DNA of 64,000 nt. It comes from Ampelomyces quisqualis (taxonomy: Eukaryota > Ascomycota > Dothideomycetes > Pleosporales > Phaeosphaeriaceae). The notes under the pieces were generated by a model. That model saw only the letters and a program-made list of their open reading frames with translations. It searched no databases and was not told where the DNA came from. Positions 42,945 to 53,054 of the stretch are shown in pieces. Numbering within the stretch: the stretch's first letter is position 1; the number at the start of each line of letters is the position of its first letter. A program made the position numbers and the translations under genes. Location of the stretch: the NCBI GenBank assembly GCA_018398575.1, contig JAGTXZ010000010.1, positions 2,232,001-2,296,000 of the forward strand, read 5' to 3'.

Positions 42945-45833
42945 TTACTCCATCCGCATAGCCGGCCCCTCGAGCCTCAATTCCGCCAACGACGCTTCCC
43001 TCACACCCGCCGTACTCTCATCACCATCAAGCCCCGCCTCCTTTGTGCAAATCCACGTCGAAGCATACATATTCACACTGCCACATGACTTATTAGCTTT
43101 CCATGCAAACTAACAAACTCCCACGCTCACCAAAGAGCAGCAGGACCTACCGATCAATACAACTCCCCGGCATCCTGACCGCCACCCTCTTACACGCAAA
43201 CCCACCCTCGCCAAACACGCACAGATACCAGGGCTCCAGACCCGCGCTCCTGAGCATGACCCTTCCGTGCACTTGAAGCGCGCGGTTCAGTGCGCGGATT
43301 TGCTTGAGTGCTTGTTGGCCTGTGGGCGGGAACCAATCCATGCTATCCATGACGACGACAATAGTCAACGAGCGCGGGCGGAAGCGACCAACGACATGGG
43401 AAAGCTCGTCTGTGTGGATGCGCAGCCCGTTGAAAGCGTTTGGTTTACTGAGCTTGATGTGTGATTTAGGCGAGAGGTATGTAGGGTGGCATTGCGGCGT
43501 GTAGTGGCCGAGGAGAGTGAGGAGATAGTAGTGGTTTGACGTTGAGAGGAGCGTGGTGTTGATTACGGGCTCGAATGTGTTGAGGACGTATTCGTATATA
43601 GCGTTTCCAGAGTCTGGTTTTAGCGCTTTGTCAGAGGGTTCTTCGTGGAAGGACATGTAGTCGTCTCCTGCGGGTCGTTCGGCAGTCTTTGTCTCATCAA
43701 AGTCGGATTGTTTTTTGAAGTCAGCTTCGATGACTGCACGTTGGGCAGGTGGGACGCCGAGAGCTTTCCAGAGCCATTTCTCTTTGCCGAGGATCGCCCA
43801 GGTCAGGACCTTGGAGTGAAGGAGATTCTTGATGCTGCGTTGCCAGATTTCGCGTTGTTCGTTGAGGGTTTGTGCTGTACAGAGTTTCTTGACGTCTTCG
43901 GACATGCCGAGGAGGCGGAAGAGCCATCCTGTGGCTGAGAGAGCGTAGCCTGAGCCTCCGGAGTAATACAGACCTTTAGAGCCGGGCGAGGAAAATACCG
44001 AGGGGCCGTTATGGAGCCAGAATTGAAAAGCTTCCGAGGAGAGATGGGGGCTGAGCTTTTGGATCAGCATATTGTGGAAGTCGGCGTGCTTGCCTTCGCC
44101 GAATAGATTCCAGACACTTTGGTAGCCGAGCGCAGTGAAAGCAGCAACCTTGAGCTCGAGAAGATGGTTCTGGGAGGGGTTCAGGTCGACAGCGTGAACA
44201 CGGCGGCAGTTTTCTAGACAAAAGGCGATGATATTGTCGCCTGCAGATCCAATAGCGAGAACCACATTGTTTTGGTTTGGCTTCAGAAGACGCATATCTG
44301 CGACATCATCTTCCCATGTGAACGCTTAGATGTACGAGTTCTTGAAGCGAGTGTGTTTAGGGAGGGACGAGTCATAGTGGATGCGCCAATGGTGGTTCTG
44401 GTACCATGTTGCCGGTAATGGTAGGCTAGATTTGAGATTGACAATGGCAGATTCGTACGCTTTCGAGTGGACTTCGATGTCATTTTGTGTAATGCCAGTT
44501 TGAAGATCAAGGGCAGACAAATACGGGGACTCGGTAGCAGCAGCGTCGATTTCGGCAAGCTTTTGTGTAGCTGCACCGCTGTACTTTGAACACCCTACCC
44601 AAATGTAGTACGGGAGCTTGATTCCAGTGTTGAAGAAGTTGTTCCGAGCATTGCTGGCGAGGACCGTTCCAAAGCGGTATTCGAGGTAGTCGCGTCTTGC
44701 TGGCTCTAAGTTGACACGGTCAACCTCGCTACCCCTGGTTTAACCAGTGCATCCCATTCCGTAGTGGCATACTTACAACCAAGGCCTCCAAAAGACTCAT
44801 GAGATCCACATGCAGTGGCGATTGATGGCACCTCCCATATAGTTTCGTCCCATGAAGTCAACCTGGTTTTGCACGTAGAAATCAACAACTCCAATGACTC
44901 CATTGGGACTGAGGAGATTATCGATTGAATCAATCATGGAGTAGAACTCGGGAATCATGGACAGCGCATAGCTCATAGTCACGAGCTCAGCACCACCAGC
45001 GTCAGCGTTCTCGTCAAGATAGCGCACTGTTTGACCTTGTAATATTACCTGGTTGTGGTGGTAGGCTTGTGGTTCGTGCTGATGGAGGCGGAAAGCGCGC
45101 GCGTCCTGGCAGATAACCTTGACGTTTTCCCATCCAAGACGTTTGAATCGCTTGCGGGCCATTTCGCAAAGACTTGGGGAGAGATCGACGACATCTTAGA
45201 ACGTTAGAACGTGCAGGATTCTACAAGGCACAGAAGCTTACAAACTGCGTGGAAGAAGTCCTGAACGGAAATGAAGTCGTTCATTTGCTCAACGCTATTC
45301 ATTCGTCAGATGGTGTATGTTGAAGGCACTTTTGTGCATTTACTTGTGACCTGTTCCGCCGCCGATCTAAAAATGTTAGCAGGATGTTTAAATGTGGAAA
45401 AAGATACGTACATCAACCCAAACCGGGCGTTGGGTGATCAATCCAGCCTCAGCACGGTACTTCAGTTGTGCTGCGACCAGACCCAACATGTCCTCGCGGC
45501 CACGAAGTAATCGAACGCGAGTGGCATCGTATACGTCCGCCTGAGCCTTGTAGAAGCTCTCCTGAAAATTTATCAATGGACCACTATCTGGCTAGGGTAA
45601 AGATGGCCTACAAGAGCATCTTGTTGACTGCCAGAGCCATCACCAGTGCAAGGCTTCAAGAAGCAACCATAGATGAATGTCAGATACGTTCCGAGTGTAC
45701 CCACAGGCTGAGCTTTCTTTTTCGGTCCTAATGCAAAAGCAAAGACCCTAGCAACCAAGATACCCACGAAGCACAGAGCTATGGTGAGCTGATAGAAAGG
45801 GTCGCGAGGGACGAAAGCTGAAAGCCCCAGCAT
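42945..45833 (-). pseudogene. bta1: Betaine lipid (DGTS) synthase BTA1, two in-frame stops
   Basis: Seven exons: 45612..45833, 45412..45561, 45344..45366, 45242..45294, 44777..45194, 43151..44728 and 42945..43077. They join to 859 codons with all splice sites canonical. The N-terminus has a membrane anchor (LTIALCFVGILVARVFAFAL) and YGCFLKP. The BtaB-like methyltransferase domain has VWVDIGGGTGHNVEQM, VYVVDLSPSLCEMARKR and TMSYALSMIPEFYSMIDSID. The BtaA-like domain has AFTWEDDVADMRLLKPNQNN, VLAIGSAGDNIIAFCLENCR and YSGGSGYALSATGWL. Codon 282 (44797-44799) is TGA between CMWIS and VFWRPWFEVD, where Arg is expected. Codon 423 (44326-44328) is TAA between KNSYI and AFTWED, where Tyr is expected. 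The enzyme normally makes the phosphorus-free lipid diacylglyceryl-trimethylhomoserine from diacylglycerol and S-adenosylmethionine. As written, translation stops after 281 residues. A recent null allele or sequencing errors are both possible. Confidence 0.82.
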
Positions 45834-47057
45834 AGCTGCGACTGGTTATGAGAGCAGGACTTAGCAAGAAGAGGGTCAAAAGACTGTAACAAGTTTTCAA
45901 GAGTACCCCTCATGGCTTATATGAAAACTCGTGGCCAGCGTTCTGAAGCATCTGTCCGACTTCGGTTCGTCACAAAGTGGCCCAAATGATGCTAAACGAC
46001 CAGCAAATTCGTAACGCTTAGACGTGGCGCTGTAATCCAATACAAGGTGCCACATGCTTTGAAGATCTGGAAACGGTGTGAGCACCGTGGCCCTGAGGCG
46101 AGTGGGATGTAGCGTCGGTAGCTCGAACGCGTCGGAAGCAAAGCGGCCGTCGGTCATGCAGGGCCTCAGAAAAACCGAGAGATTCTCCAGACTTTGTGGG
46201 AGCCATAAAGCATAAAGCAATCAACGGGCCTATCAGGTGCGATGAAGGTTGCGCGTGGGTTGTCATGGCAGTGGTGTTGAGTTCCTGAGGTTGTCGTGCT
46301 GGCAGCCAATCAGAGAGCACATGACAGCACCGTGCCTGATAAGTCAAAGTAACCTGCATGCGTCAAGACGGCCGAGAACTGATTCAAACCTTCAAGATAG
46401 ACAGACTATACCAACGTGCGAGTTGAAGTGTGGTCATCCAACCGAGTCATTGCTAGCGGTGGTGTCGAGACTTGCTGTTAGAGCTGCGAATACCTCCTGC
46501 TAGCTACTTACAGTTGATCGCCCACAAATTGTTGTGGTCTCTGATAATGCAGTGGAACGTCGATCCATTTCCGTCCCGCCATCACCGCATCCATGTCGAG
46601 ACATCTGTCTGCTGCTCTGTTCGCTCACCAATACGCCACACCTCTTTCCTCTTTTTGCATTCAGTGCGTTTAATGAGTCACAGAAGTCCTGCTCGATCGA
46701 ACTTATCGATCACTGAATTGTCCTATTATACACGGTCATACAGTACGAGCGATTCAATGCCAGCAGGAATCGTGTGATTGACGCCAAGACATAATCCTCC
46801 GCGTTGTTTTCTGAAGTCCTTCGGAGTACCACCAATTGGGTATGAGCGTGTAGTGTCCTTTGCCGTAACTCAGCAAGTAGATTTTGATCATGGTACACAA
46901 TCACGGCGAGAAGGGAATGAGGGTCGGTTCAGGGTACAGTGATCGGTCATGTCATTAAATTTGCTAGCCATGTCGATGCTTCATTTGTCTTACACACTTG
47001 ATGTAGTATAGTGAAAATGCATCCGCCAAATCCTGCAACCCACTCGCATCGAAGCAC
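45834..47057. other. Intergenic region
   Basis: About 1.2 kb between the BTA1 start and the RPT5 stop. Short frames on both strands look random. Nothing recognised. Confidence 0.5.
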
Positions 47058-48624
47058 TTATGCGTAGAAGTTGACGGTGTCCTTCTTCTTGGCCTGAGAG
47101 ACTGTTAGCACAATTCGTCTGGAAAATTCGTTGGATTATGGCGCTTACCTGTACTTCTGAAATGGCATCAACATAGTGCTCGTGGCTGATTTTGTGTTGG
47201 CCATTCCGGAGAGCGATCATGCCGGCCTCCACACATACAGCCTTCAGCTGCGCACCACCAAACTCGTCGGTGCTACGAGCCAGCTCCTGCCAATTGACAG
47301 CCTCATCGACAGTCATCTTTCTTGAATGGATGCGCATAATCTGTGCGCGAGCCTCCTCATTAGGTAGTGGGAACTCGATCTTCCTATCGAGACGACCGGA
47401 TCGAAGCAGTGCAGGATCCAGTACATCGACTCGGTTTGTAGCAGCCAAGACCTTCACGCGATCATCGGATGCGAACCCATCGAGCTGGTTGAGCAGCTCC
47501 AACATAGTTCTCTGCACCTCCCTGTCGCCGGACTTCTCGGAATCGAAACGCTTGGTACCAACCGCGTCCAGTTCGTCGATGAAGATAATTGACGGTGCCT
47601 TTTCCTTTGCGAGCGCGAAGCAGTCACGGACCAGCTTAGCACCATCTCCTATGAACATCTGTACGAGCTGGGGTCCGGCGAGCTTGAGGAAAGTGGCATC
47701 GGTCTGAGCGGCGCATGCTCGGGCTAACAGCGTCTTGCCGGTACCAGGAGGACCGTACATCAGCGCACCTATGACATGTTAGTTTCTTGGACGTTGGCAA
47801 TGGCCCGCCTCGAACTTACCCTTCGGTGCCTTGATGCCAATCTTCTTGAACCGCTCGGCTTCCTTCATGGGCCAGACTACGGCCTCTACAAGCTCCTCAA
47901 TCTGCTTGTCTAGACCTCCAACATCGGTGTACTTTTCAGTGGGCTTCTCGTCGACTTCCATGGCCTTGACACGGCTGTCATACTCAGCCGGCAGGGTATC
48001 GAGCACGAGGTACGAATCCTTGTTCACACCAATGAGATCTCCTGGCTTGAGCTTCTCGTGATCAACTAGGCCAATAAGCGGTAGGAAGATGGTTTGCCGC
48101 GTAGATGTCTTGATGACCGCCGACTTGCCAACACGGGTTGCATCGAGGTCGATGTTTGCGCCTTCTTCTGCGGCTTCGGCTGTGACGTCGAGATCCAGTA
48201 TTTCGACGACGTTGCCAACGAGATAAGGAAGCTGCCTGCGGAATGTAAGTAGCTGTTGGACAAACGGCCACTATGTTGGCCGCGGCCCGATGACCACCTA
48301 TGACGCGTACCTATTGTTTTCGATCTTCTCGAGGTTGTCCTTGATTTTCTCGTTCATTGTCGCCTTCTCATGCGTCAATCGCTGGAACTCGCTCTTCATG
48401 ATGCGCATATCATTCTCCAGTAACCGCCGCCGTGCGATGATGTCTCGTGTGCTGGAGTTGAGGATGTCCTCGTCCAGCTGCTCCTCCTCCTCTTCTGGCT
48501 CGGCGTCTTTCATATCTGCATCTCCATCTTTCTTGCCGCCGTCGCCATCCTTCTTCTTGTCTTCGTCCTTCTTCTCGTCCTTCTCGTGGCGCTCAAGGTC
48601 ATCGAGATCCTCGAGTGTAGACAT
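47058..48624 (-). CDS. rpt5: 26S proteasome regulatory ATPase Rpt5 (subunit 6A)
   Basis: Four exons: 48311..48624, 47820..48235, 47149..47768 and 47058..47093, giving 461 residues. The N-terminus is a Lys/Asp/Glu-rich tail followed by a coiled coil (about residues 55-105). The OB-domain has QLPYLVGNVVEILDLDV, and the pre-ATPase motif is KYTDVGGLDKQIEELVEAVV. Walker A GPPGTGKT is at 249-256 and Walker B is IIFIDELDAVG. The second region of homology includes ATNRVDVLDPALLRSGRLDR with the Arg fingers. The last exon encodes AKKKDTVNFYA, ending in the HbYX motif that docks Rpt5 into the alpha ring and opens the 20S gate. The acidic N-terminal extension (about 45 residues) is longer than in many Rpt5 proteins. 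Confidence 0.97.
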
Positions 48625-48797
48625 GGTGACGGGGAGAGAATGTGGATGTCAAGGTAGCCGTGAGCAGTTTTAAACCGATAGTGAGTGGAGGATTGACGGC
48701 GTGGTCAGGCGTGCTGAAGTTGCAGCGGGGTTGAATGAGCAGTATGTAGGCGATTGTTTGAAGGCAGCTGTGGATTACAACGCTGGAGCTTCCGCGA

Positions 48798-49028
48798 TTA
48801 CTTAGCTCCGGTCTTGGCGGTCGGTGCTTTCGTACCATCCTCCGATGAGCCTCCATTACGATTGGCACAACACCGCGACATAAGACATGAGATACTGTGC
48901 GAGTTGATCATTGGTACTGGGAAGTTGTCCTGGGATCAGGTGGCTGGTAACTTACCAGAATCTATGTGTACCTGCATAGCTACACCAACTTTTGCGTTGA
49001 CGAGGTCGACGCTTGACCACTGAAGCAT
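48798..49028 (-). CDS. Tentative small protein (two exons)
   Basis: Model: exon 1 is 48956..49028 and exon 2 is 48798..48916, with a short 39-nt intron (GTAAGT ... CTTCCCAG). The product is 63 residues: MLQWSSVDLVNAKVGVAMQV, then CLMSRCCANRN and a hydrophilic Gly/Ser/Lys tail ending in TAKTGAK and TAA. The strong donor, the frame kept across the joint and the non-random tail are the support. A shorter version could begin at the ATG at 48881 (27 residues). No family is recognised. Confidence 0.25.
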
Positions 49029-49268
49029 CTCGCATTATTCGCGACCTGTCACAAAGATCTGCCTTGTATCTGGTTTTGCTCGCTATTACCTGCTCGTTGG
49101 AAGACTTTGATGCTGAGCTGGCCGCAAACAGGTATTGCCCGGCAGTGTAGAGCCTCTTCCTAAGACAATGCGGCCAACAAAATTTGCGCGGCTATTTGGC
49201 AGGTATGACCTCAGGACCACGAACCTTAGTGTGCCTGAATTATGCCATCGAAGATGCGAGGCGAACGG

Positions 49269-49484
49269 GAGACTTGATGCATACAAGTATAGCATGTGCC
49301 ATGTACCATGACAATCAAACACGAGATCTGATACCTACACGTGTAGCATGCGCTATGTGTAATGAAAGCTAAAAGCGAGAGCTGGAGGCTACGAGTAAAG
49401 CACATGCCGTACAAGACAAAGGCCAAACGCGTGGGCTGATGCCTACAATAGCACGTGCTTCTTGTCCTGACAAAGAATCTGCAT
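49269..49484. repeat. 54-bp imperfect tandem repeat, four units
   Basis: Units begin at 49269, 49323, 49377 and 49431, each exactly 54 bp apart. Shared elements are GAGA-CTTGATGC/CTGATACC at the start and TAGCATG/TAGCACGTGC in the middle. The units have diverged by many substitutions but not by length. A fifth, weaker match (AGATCTGAC) follows near 49490. On the minus strand the 54-bp unit is an 18-codon period with repeating CYTC and HQ residues (HGTCYTCMHQ, HSACYTCRYQ). Confidence 0.7.
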
Positions 49485-50341
49485 TGCTCAAAGATCTGAC
49501 AACCCGATCTTAGTTTCGTACAAGTCCCATCTACGGCAACAATTTGTGCGGTCAGGTACAAGCATAGGGCCGTCAGATTGATTCCCGTAGGCACGTTTCT
49601 GAAAGGTGCAAGGCGGATGACATGGTGAACAGCGAAAAAATTGGAAAACGTAACACGGGAATGTGATGAAAAGCTTAAGGGCGACACAGCGGAGACAGTA
49701 ATCTTATCTAATACAATGAATCTGCTCAGGCCGTTATCTGAAGGGCTTTGATGGGTGGGACGCTTCTTTGTGCCTTCTTGTTTTCGAGGAAGGAGCACCT
49801 CACAACACAAAACCACTATTGTTGGACTTTCAGAGCCCATTGCTGCCAAAAGGAGAATGATTCTCCAACCTCGAGTATCTTTTGTTGCTGCAGAGCAATT
49901 GACGTCTTGAGAGTCATGATGATACAGTGGAGAGTTTTGGTGGCGAGCGTCGCGACTTCCTGTTGAACCACTCTGACGCACGACACTTGCATGGTGCCAA
50001 TCTCCCTATGTCCGAGCCAATGAGCTTCACGCTTATTGTAATTTTGGAGGACAGTGCCCTGCGGAGCAGAGTAGAAATGTCTGGTGTGTGCCGTTCTGCG
50101 TTTTGATTCTTTGGCTATTTCCAAGATGTTGACCAATGTAAGCACTACACAATACAACATACCTGCTGCATGTAATAACTTGGATTGAAAGACTGAACAA
50201 CAACAATGCGCCACCAAAGGCAACGGTGACGCACACGCCAATCGATTGGGTTGGTACATCCGCATCTCGCCTCTTGTAACCTCTCCGCCAGCGTCCTCTA
50301 TCTTGCATTGAATTGCATGCCCCTGAAAAGCGGACGACGTT

Positions 50342-50525
50342 GAAGAGAAGAAGAGGAAGAGAAGAAGAGGAAGAGAAGAAGAGGAAGAGAAGAAGAGGAA
50401 GAGAAGAAGAGGAAGAGAAGAAGAGGAAGAGAAGAAGAGGAAGAGAAGAAGGGGAAGAGAAGAAGAGGAAGAGAAGAAGAGGAAGAGAAGAAGAGGAAGA
50501 GAAGAAGGGAAGGAAGAAGAGGAAG
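50342..50525. repeat. 14-bp polypurine minisatellite
   Basis: A 184-nt uninterrupted run of A and G on the plus strand, built from about 13 copies of GAAGAGAAGAAGAG, nearly perfect except for a few G substitutions near the 3' end. Because 14 is not a multiple of 3, all three plus-strand frames stay open through it as Lys/Arg/Glu repeats. Confidence 0.9.
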
Positions 50526-50808
50526 CGACATGGGAAAGCCTCCTCACGAGTTAATACAGTACAAGAAATGATCACGTAGTAAGTCTGGAGACGCTAACAA
50601 TCACTGAGTTTATATTTACGCTGCCGAGTTAGCCCGAGAGATATTCTAGCATGGTAATTGGGTTGTACCCCTCATCAACAAGCAGCGGATTTTTCACAGT
50701 CTGCTACGTGATGCTAAAACGGGTAGGTTAGCCGAAAGACACCGCTGTAGGGTCTAGGCACAGTGTTGTTGGCTGAATATAAACTGACTAATTTGCCCGC
50801 TTCTTATT

Positions 50809-50901
50809 GGCACCATGGCCTAATGGTAAGGCGTTGCTTTCCGGTCTCCCTCACTGGAAATTCGATGGCAAAGATTGTGGGTTCGAGTCCCACTGGTGTC
50901 G
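50809..50901 (+). tRNA. tRNA-Arg(CCG) with a 21-nt intron
   Basis: The acceptor stem GGCACCA pairs with TGGTGTC (one G-U), with discriminator G at 50901. The D-arm is GCC/GGC with loop TAATGGTAA. The anticodon stem TTGCT pairs with GGCAA, and the anticodon CCG is at 50841-50843. The intron 50845..50865 sits after position 37, the standard place. The variable loop is AGATT. The T-arm GTGGG/CCCAC encloses TTCGAGT. Box A (TGGCCTAATGG) and box B (GGTTCGAGTCC) are both good. The intron's GGAA can pair with TTCC next to the anticodon, as in spliceable pre-tRNAs. Confidence 0.92.
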
Positions 50902-50919
50902 TTCTAGGCGGAGCACAAC

Positions 50920-50926
50920 TTTTTTT
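50920..50926 (+). terminator. RNA polymerase III terminator of tRNA-Arg
   Basis: A run of seven T begins 19 nt after the tRNA's discriminator base, the usual Pol III stop signal. Confidence 0.85.
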
Positions 50927-51292
50927 GAGGCCCTGCAATCCTTTTTGCCCCCATTACAACTGATTGTTGTGTGTGTTATTGAACCGAGGTTGTCGGTCAG
51001 TAGCGATGATGTGGTCTGGTCGCAATCGCTGCTTCCGAGCCGCACCAACGCTCTTTGTCAACCATAGATTTGGCTATCGAATTCAGCCTTGTTGAACTAC
51101 GCTTCTTTTTAGCAATCAAATATGTTCGCGACTCGGGGCGTTTCTGGGTTGCTGAAAGCTTCGTAAATCACTAGACATGTACCACCATTATTCCAGCTGC
51201 TGATAGACTCTAGACGTTGCGTCGCGCTGGCACCTACTCGAACACCGTACACTGCATTGGTGACTCCTCGTGCATGTTTTCATCTATGCATT
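50927..51292. other. Intergenic region
   Basis: About 0.37 kb between the tRNA and the dioxygenase start. It must contain the dioxygenase promoter. Nothing else seen. Confidence 0.5.
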
Positions 51293-52945
51293 ATGGCTCC
51301 GTCCGACACTGATTCAATTGATAGATATCTCGCCGCTTCAACTCTTCCTCAGCTGCCATCCGCAACAATCACGTACGTTACTGGCTAGGCGGTGCAATCT
51401 TGGTATACTGATCTGGTACGCTTAACTTTGGACTAATGACCTTGTAGCATGTGCAGACGCGAGATCCAACCTCGAGTACTACAACAAAGACCGAGATCAA
51501 GGTTGATCATGGTAGCGTGAGCGTGGCAGCAAAGAGGATGTGAGTGGCGTTGAAGAATAGAATAGCAGTGAACTGATAAGAGAATAGACCGAATATATGG
51601 CTACGGTAGGTAGACCACGTCTTACGCAGCCTCGACCAACTGTCCACTTACGGGTTCACCTTAGAGATAATTGCCAATGCACTGCTTGCGTTCATGATTC
51701 GACAAAACAAAGACTTCTGGACACCTTTTCTGTATACCTCTCTTCTTGGCGAGAATGCTACATGTCCTTAACAAGTACTAGATACCCGAGAACCTGCATA
51801 TCAAAGAGCACAACTTGTCCCAAAACAATACTCTGAAGATTACATGTTAGTATATCATACGGGCTGGCTGTAGATGGTGTTTTCTGATACTCAGGCTTGA
51901 CAGGGAGTGATGGACACGAGAGCACATATTCTTACGGCTTTCTCGCTGGTATAGTCAGACCAGCTGAGATAAAAGCCCAACTGCGGCAGGGAACCACCAA
52001 GTTAACAACCATACTACCTCTCATCCTAAGTCACCTACTGACCATGCTCCAGACCAGCACTTTGGGATGCTTCAATCGCCAGCAATCCTCCCCGCGTCTT
52101 CTACCAACCCGACGGGCCAGTTGGCCCCATGCTCCAACACATTGTACGCCTCCCCACTACCATGGCTCATTCTCACAGTATCGCTGACACACCATCCTCA
52201 GCGCAAACACGGCTTCTGCTACGTCGACAACGTGCCGCACGGCACCCCCTCGGCCACCGAGTATCTCCTACGCAGCATCTCCTTCATCCGCGAGACGCAC
52301 TACGGCAACTTCTACGACTTCACGGCGGACCTCGCATCGCAAGACACAGCGTACACCAACCTAGCTCTCGAAGCACACACGGACACAACCTACTTCTCGG
52401 ACCCCGCAGGGCTGCAAGCATTCCACCTGCTCTCGCACACGGACGGCTCCGGCGGCGCAAGTCTCCTCGTCGACGGCTTCCACGCCGCGCAGCAACTGTA
52501 CCAGACGGACCGCGCGGCGTACGAGGTTCTCGCAACCGTTCCTGTCCACGCGCATGCTTCGGGCAACGAGGGGATGAGTATCCAGCCGTACCGCGGCTTT
52601 GCTGTTCTCGAGCACGATCCGGCGACTGCGGCGCTTGTGCGCGTCAGGTGGAATAGTGCTGATCGCGCGGGTGTCGAGTTGCCGATTGAACAAGTGGAGA
52701 CGTGGTACGATGCTGCGCGGAAATTCGACGCGCTGTTGAAGTCGCAGGGGAACGAGTATTGGGAGCAGTTGACGCCGGGGAGGGTGTTGATTTTCGATAA
52801 CTGGAGGGTTCTGCATGGGAGAAGCAGGTTTACGGGCAAGAGGAGGATCTGTGGTGGGTATATCAATCGCGATGACTGGATTAGTAGGTATAAGATGGAG
52901 GTTCTAGGTAGAGAGGACGTGCTGGGTGCGTTAGCTTCGGGCTAG
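51293..52945 (+). CDS. Trimethyllysine dioxygenase (Fe(II)/2-oxoglutarate, carnitine biosynthesis), eight exons
   Basis: Exons are 51293..51376, 51448..51539, 51588..51605 (18 nt), 51665..51731, 51782..51845, 51904..51948, 52058..52143 and 52202..52945, giving 399 residues in frame. The N-terminal domain is diagnostic: PNIWLRDNCQCTACVHDSTK with clustered Cys, LLDTFSIPENLHI and WSDGHESTYS. ALWDASIASNPPRVFY follows. The TauD-type domain starts at KHGFCYVDNVP and carries HTD (His211, Asp213) and HGRSRF (His357), the iron ligands, plus INRDDWISRY. It hydroxylates trimethyllysine, the first step to carnitine; gamma-butyrobetaine dioxygenase is the close alternative. The first donor (GTTACT) is weak and intron 6 (109 nt) is less certain, so a few residues near both joints may differ. 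Confidence 0.85.
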
Positions 52946-53054
52946 AGGAATGAGGTTGATACACGCTGCGTTGGCGGCTTGGTCCTATGTACAGCTGCCG
53001 TGATGTACGGGAAGTGCTAGTATCTTCTGTTCTCTGCTCTCGCGCCTTTTTGGT

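Larger units (their letters stand above)
49029..50808. other. Repeat-bearing intergenic region
   Basis: About 1.8 kb without a supported gene. It holds a 54-bp tandem repeat and a polypurine minisatellite (listed separately). Long frames across it are Ser/Leu/Phe or Lys/Arg/Glu low complexity produced by the repeats. Confidence 0.55.

Noticed and set aside
42945..45833. RIP (repeat-induced point mutation) as the cause of the BTA1 stops
   Set aside because: Only two isolated changes are seen, one in a CpG context and one a transversion, with no surrounding CpA-to-TpA decay.
49816..50575. Long Ser/Leu/Phe-repeat frames on the minus strand
   Set aside because: They are direct translations of the polypurine minisatellite and are open in all frames, so they are not evidence of coding.
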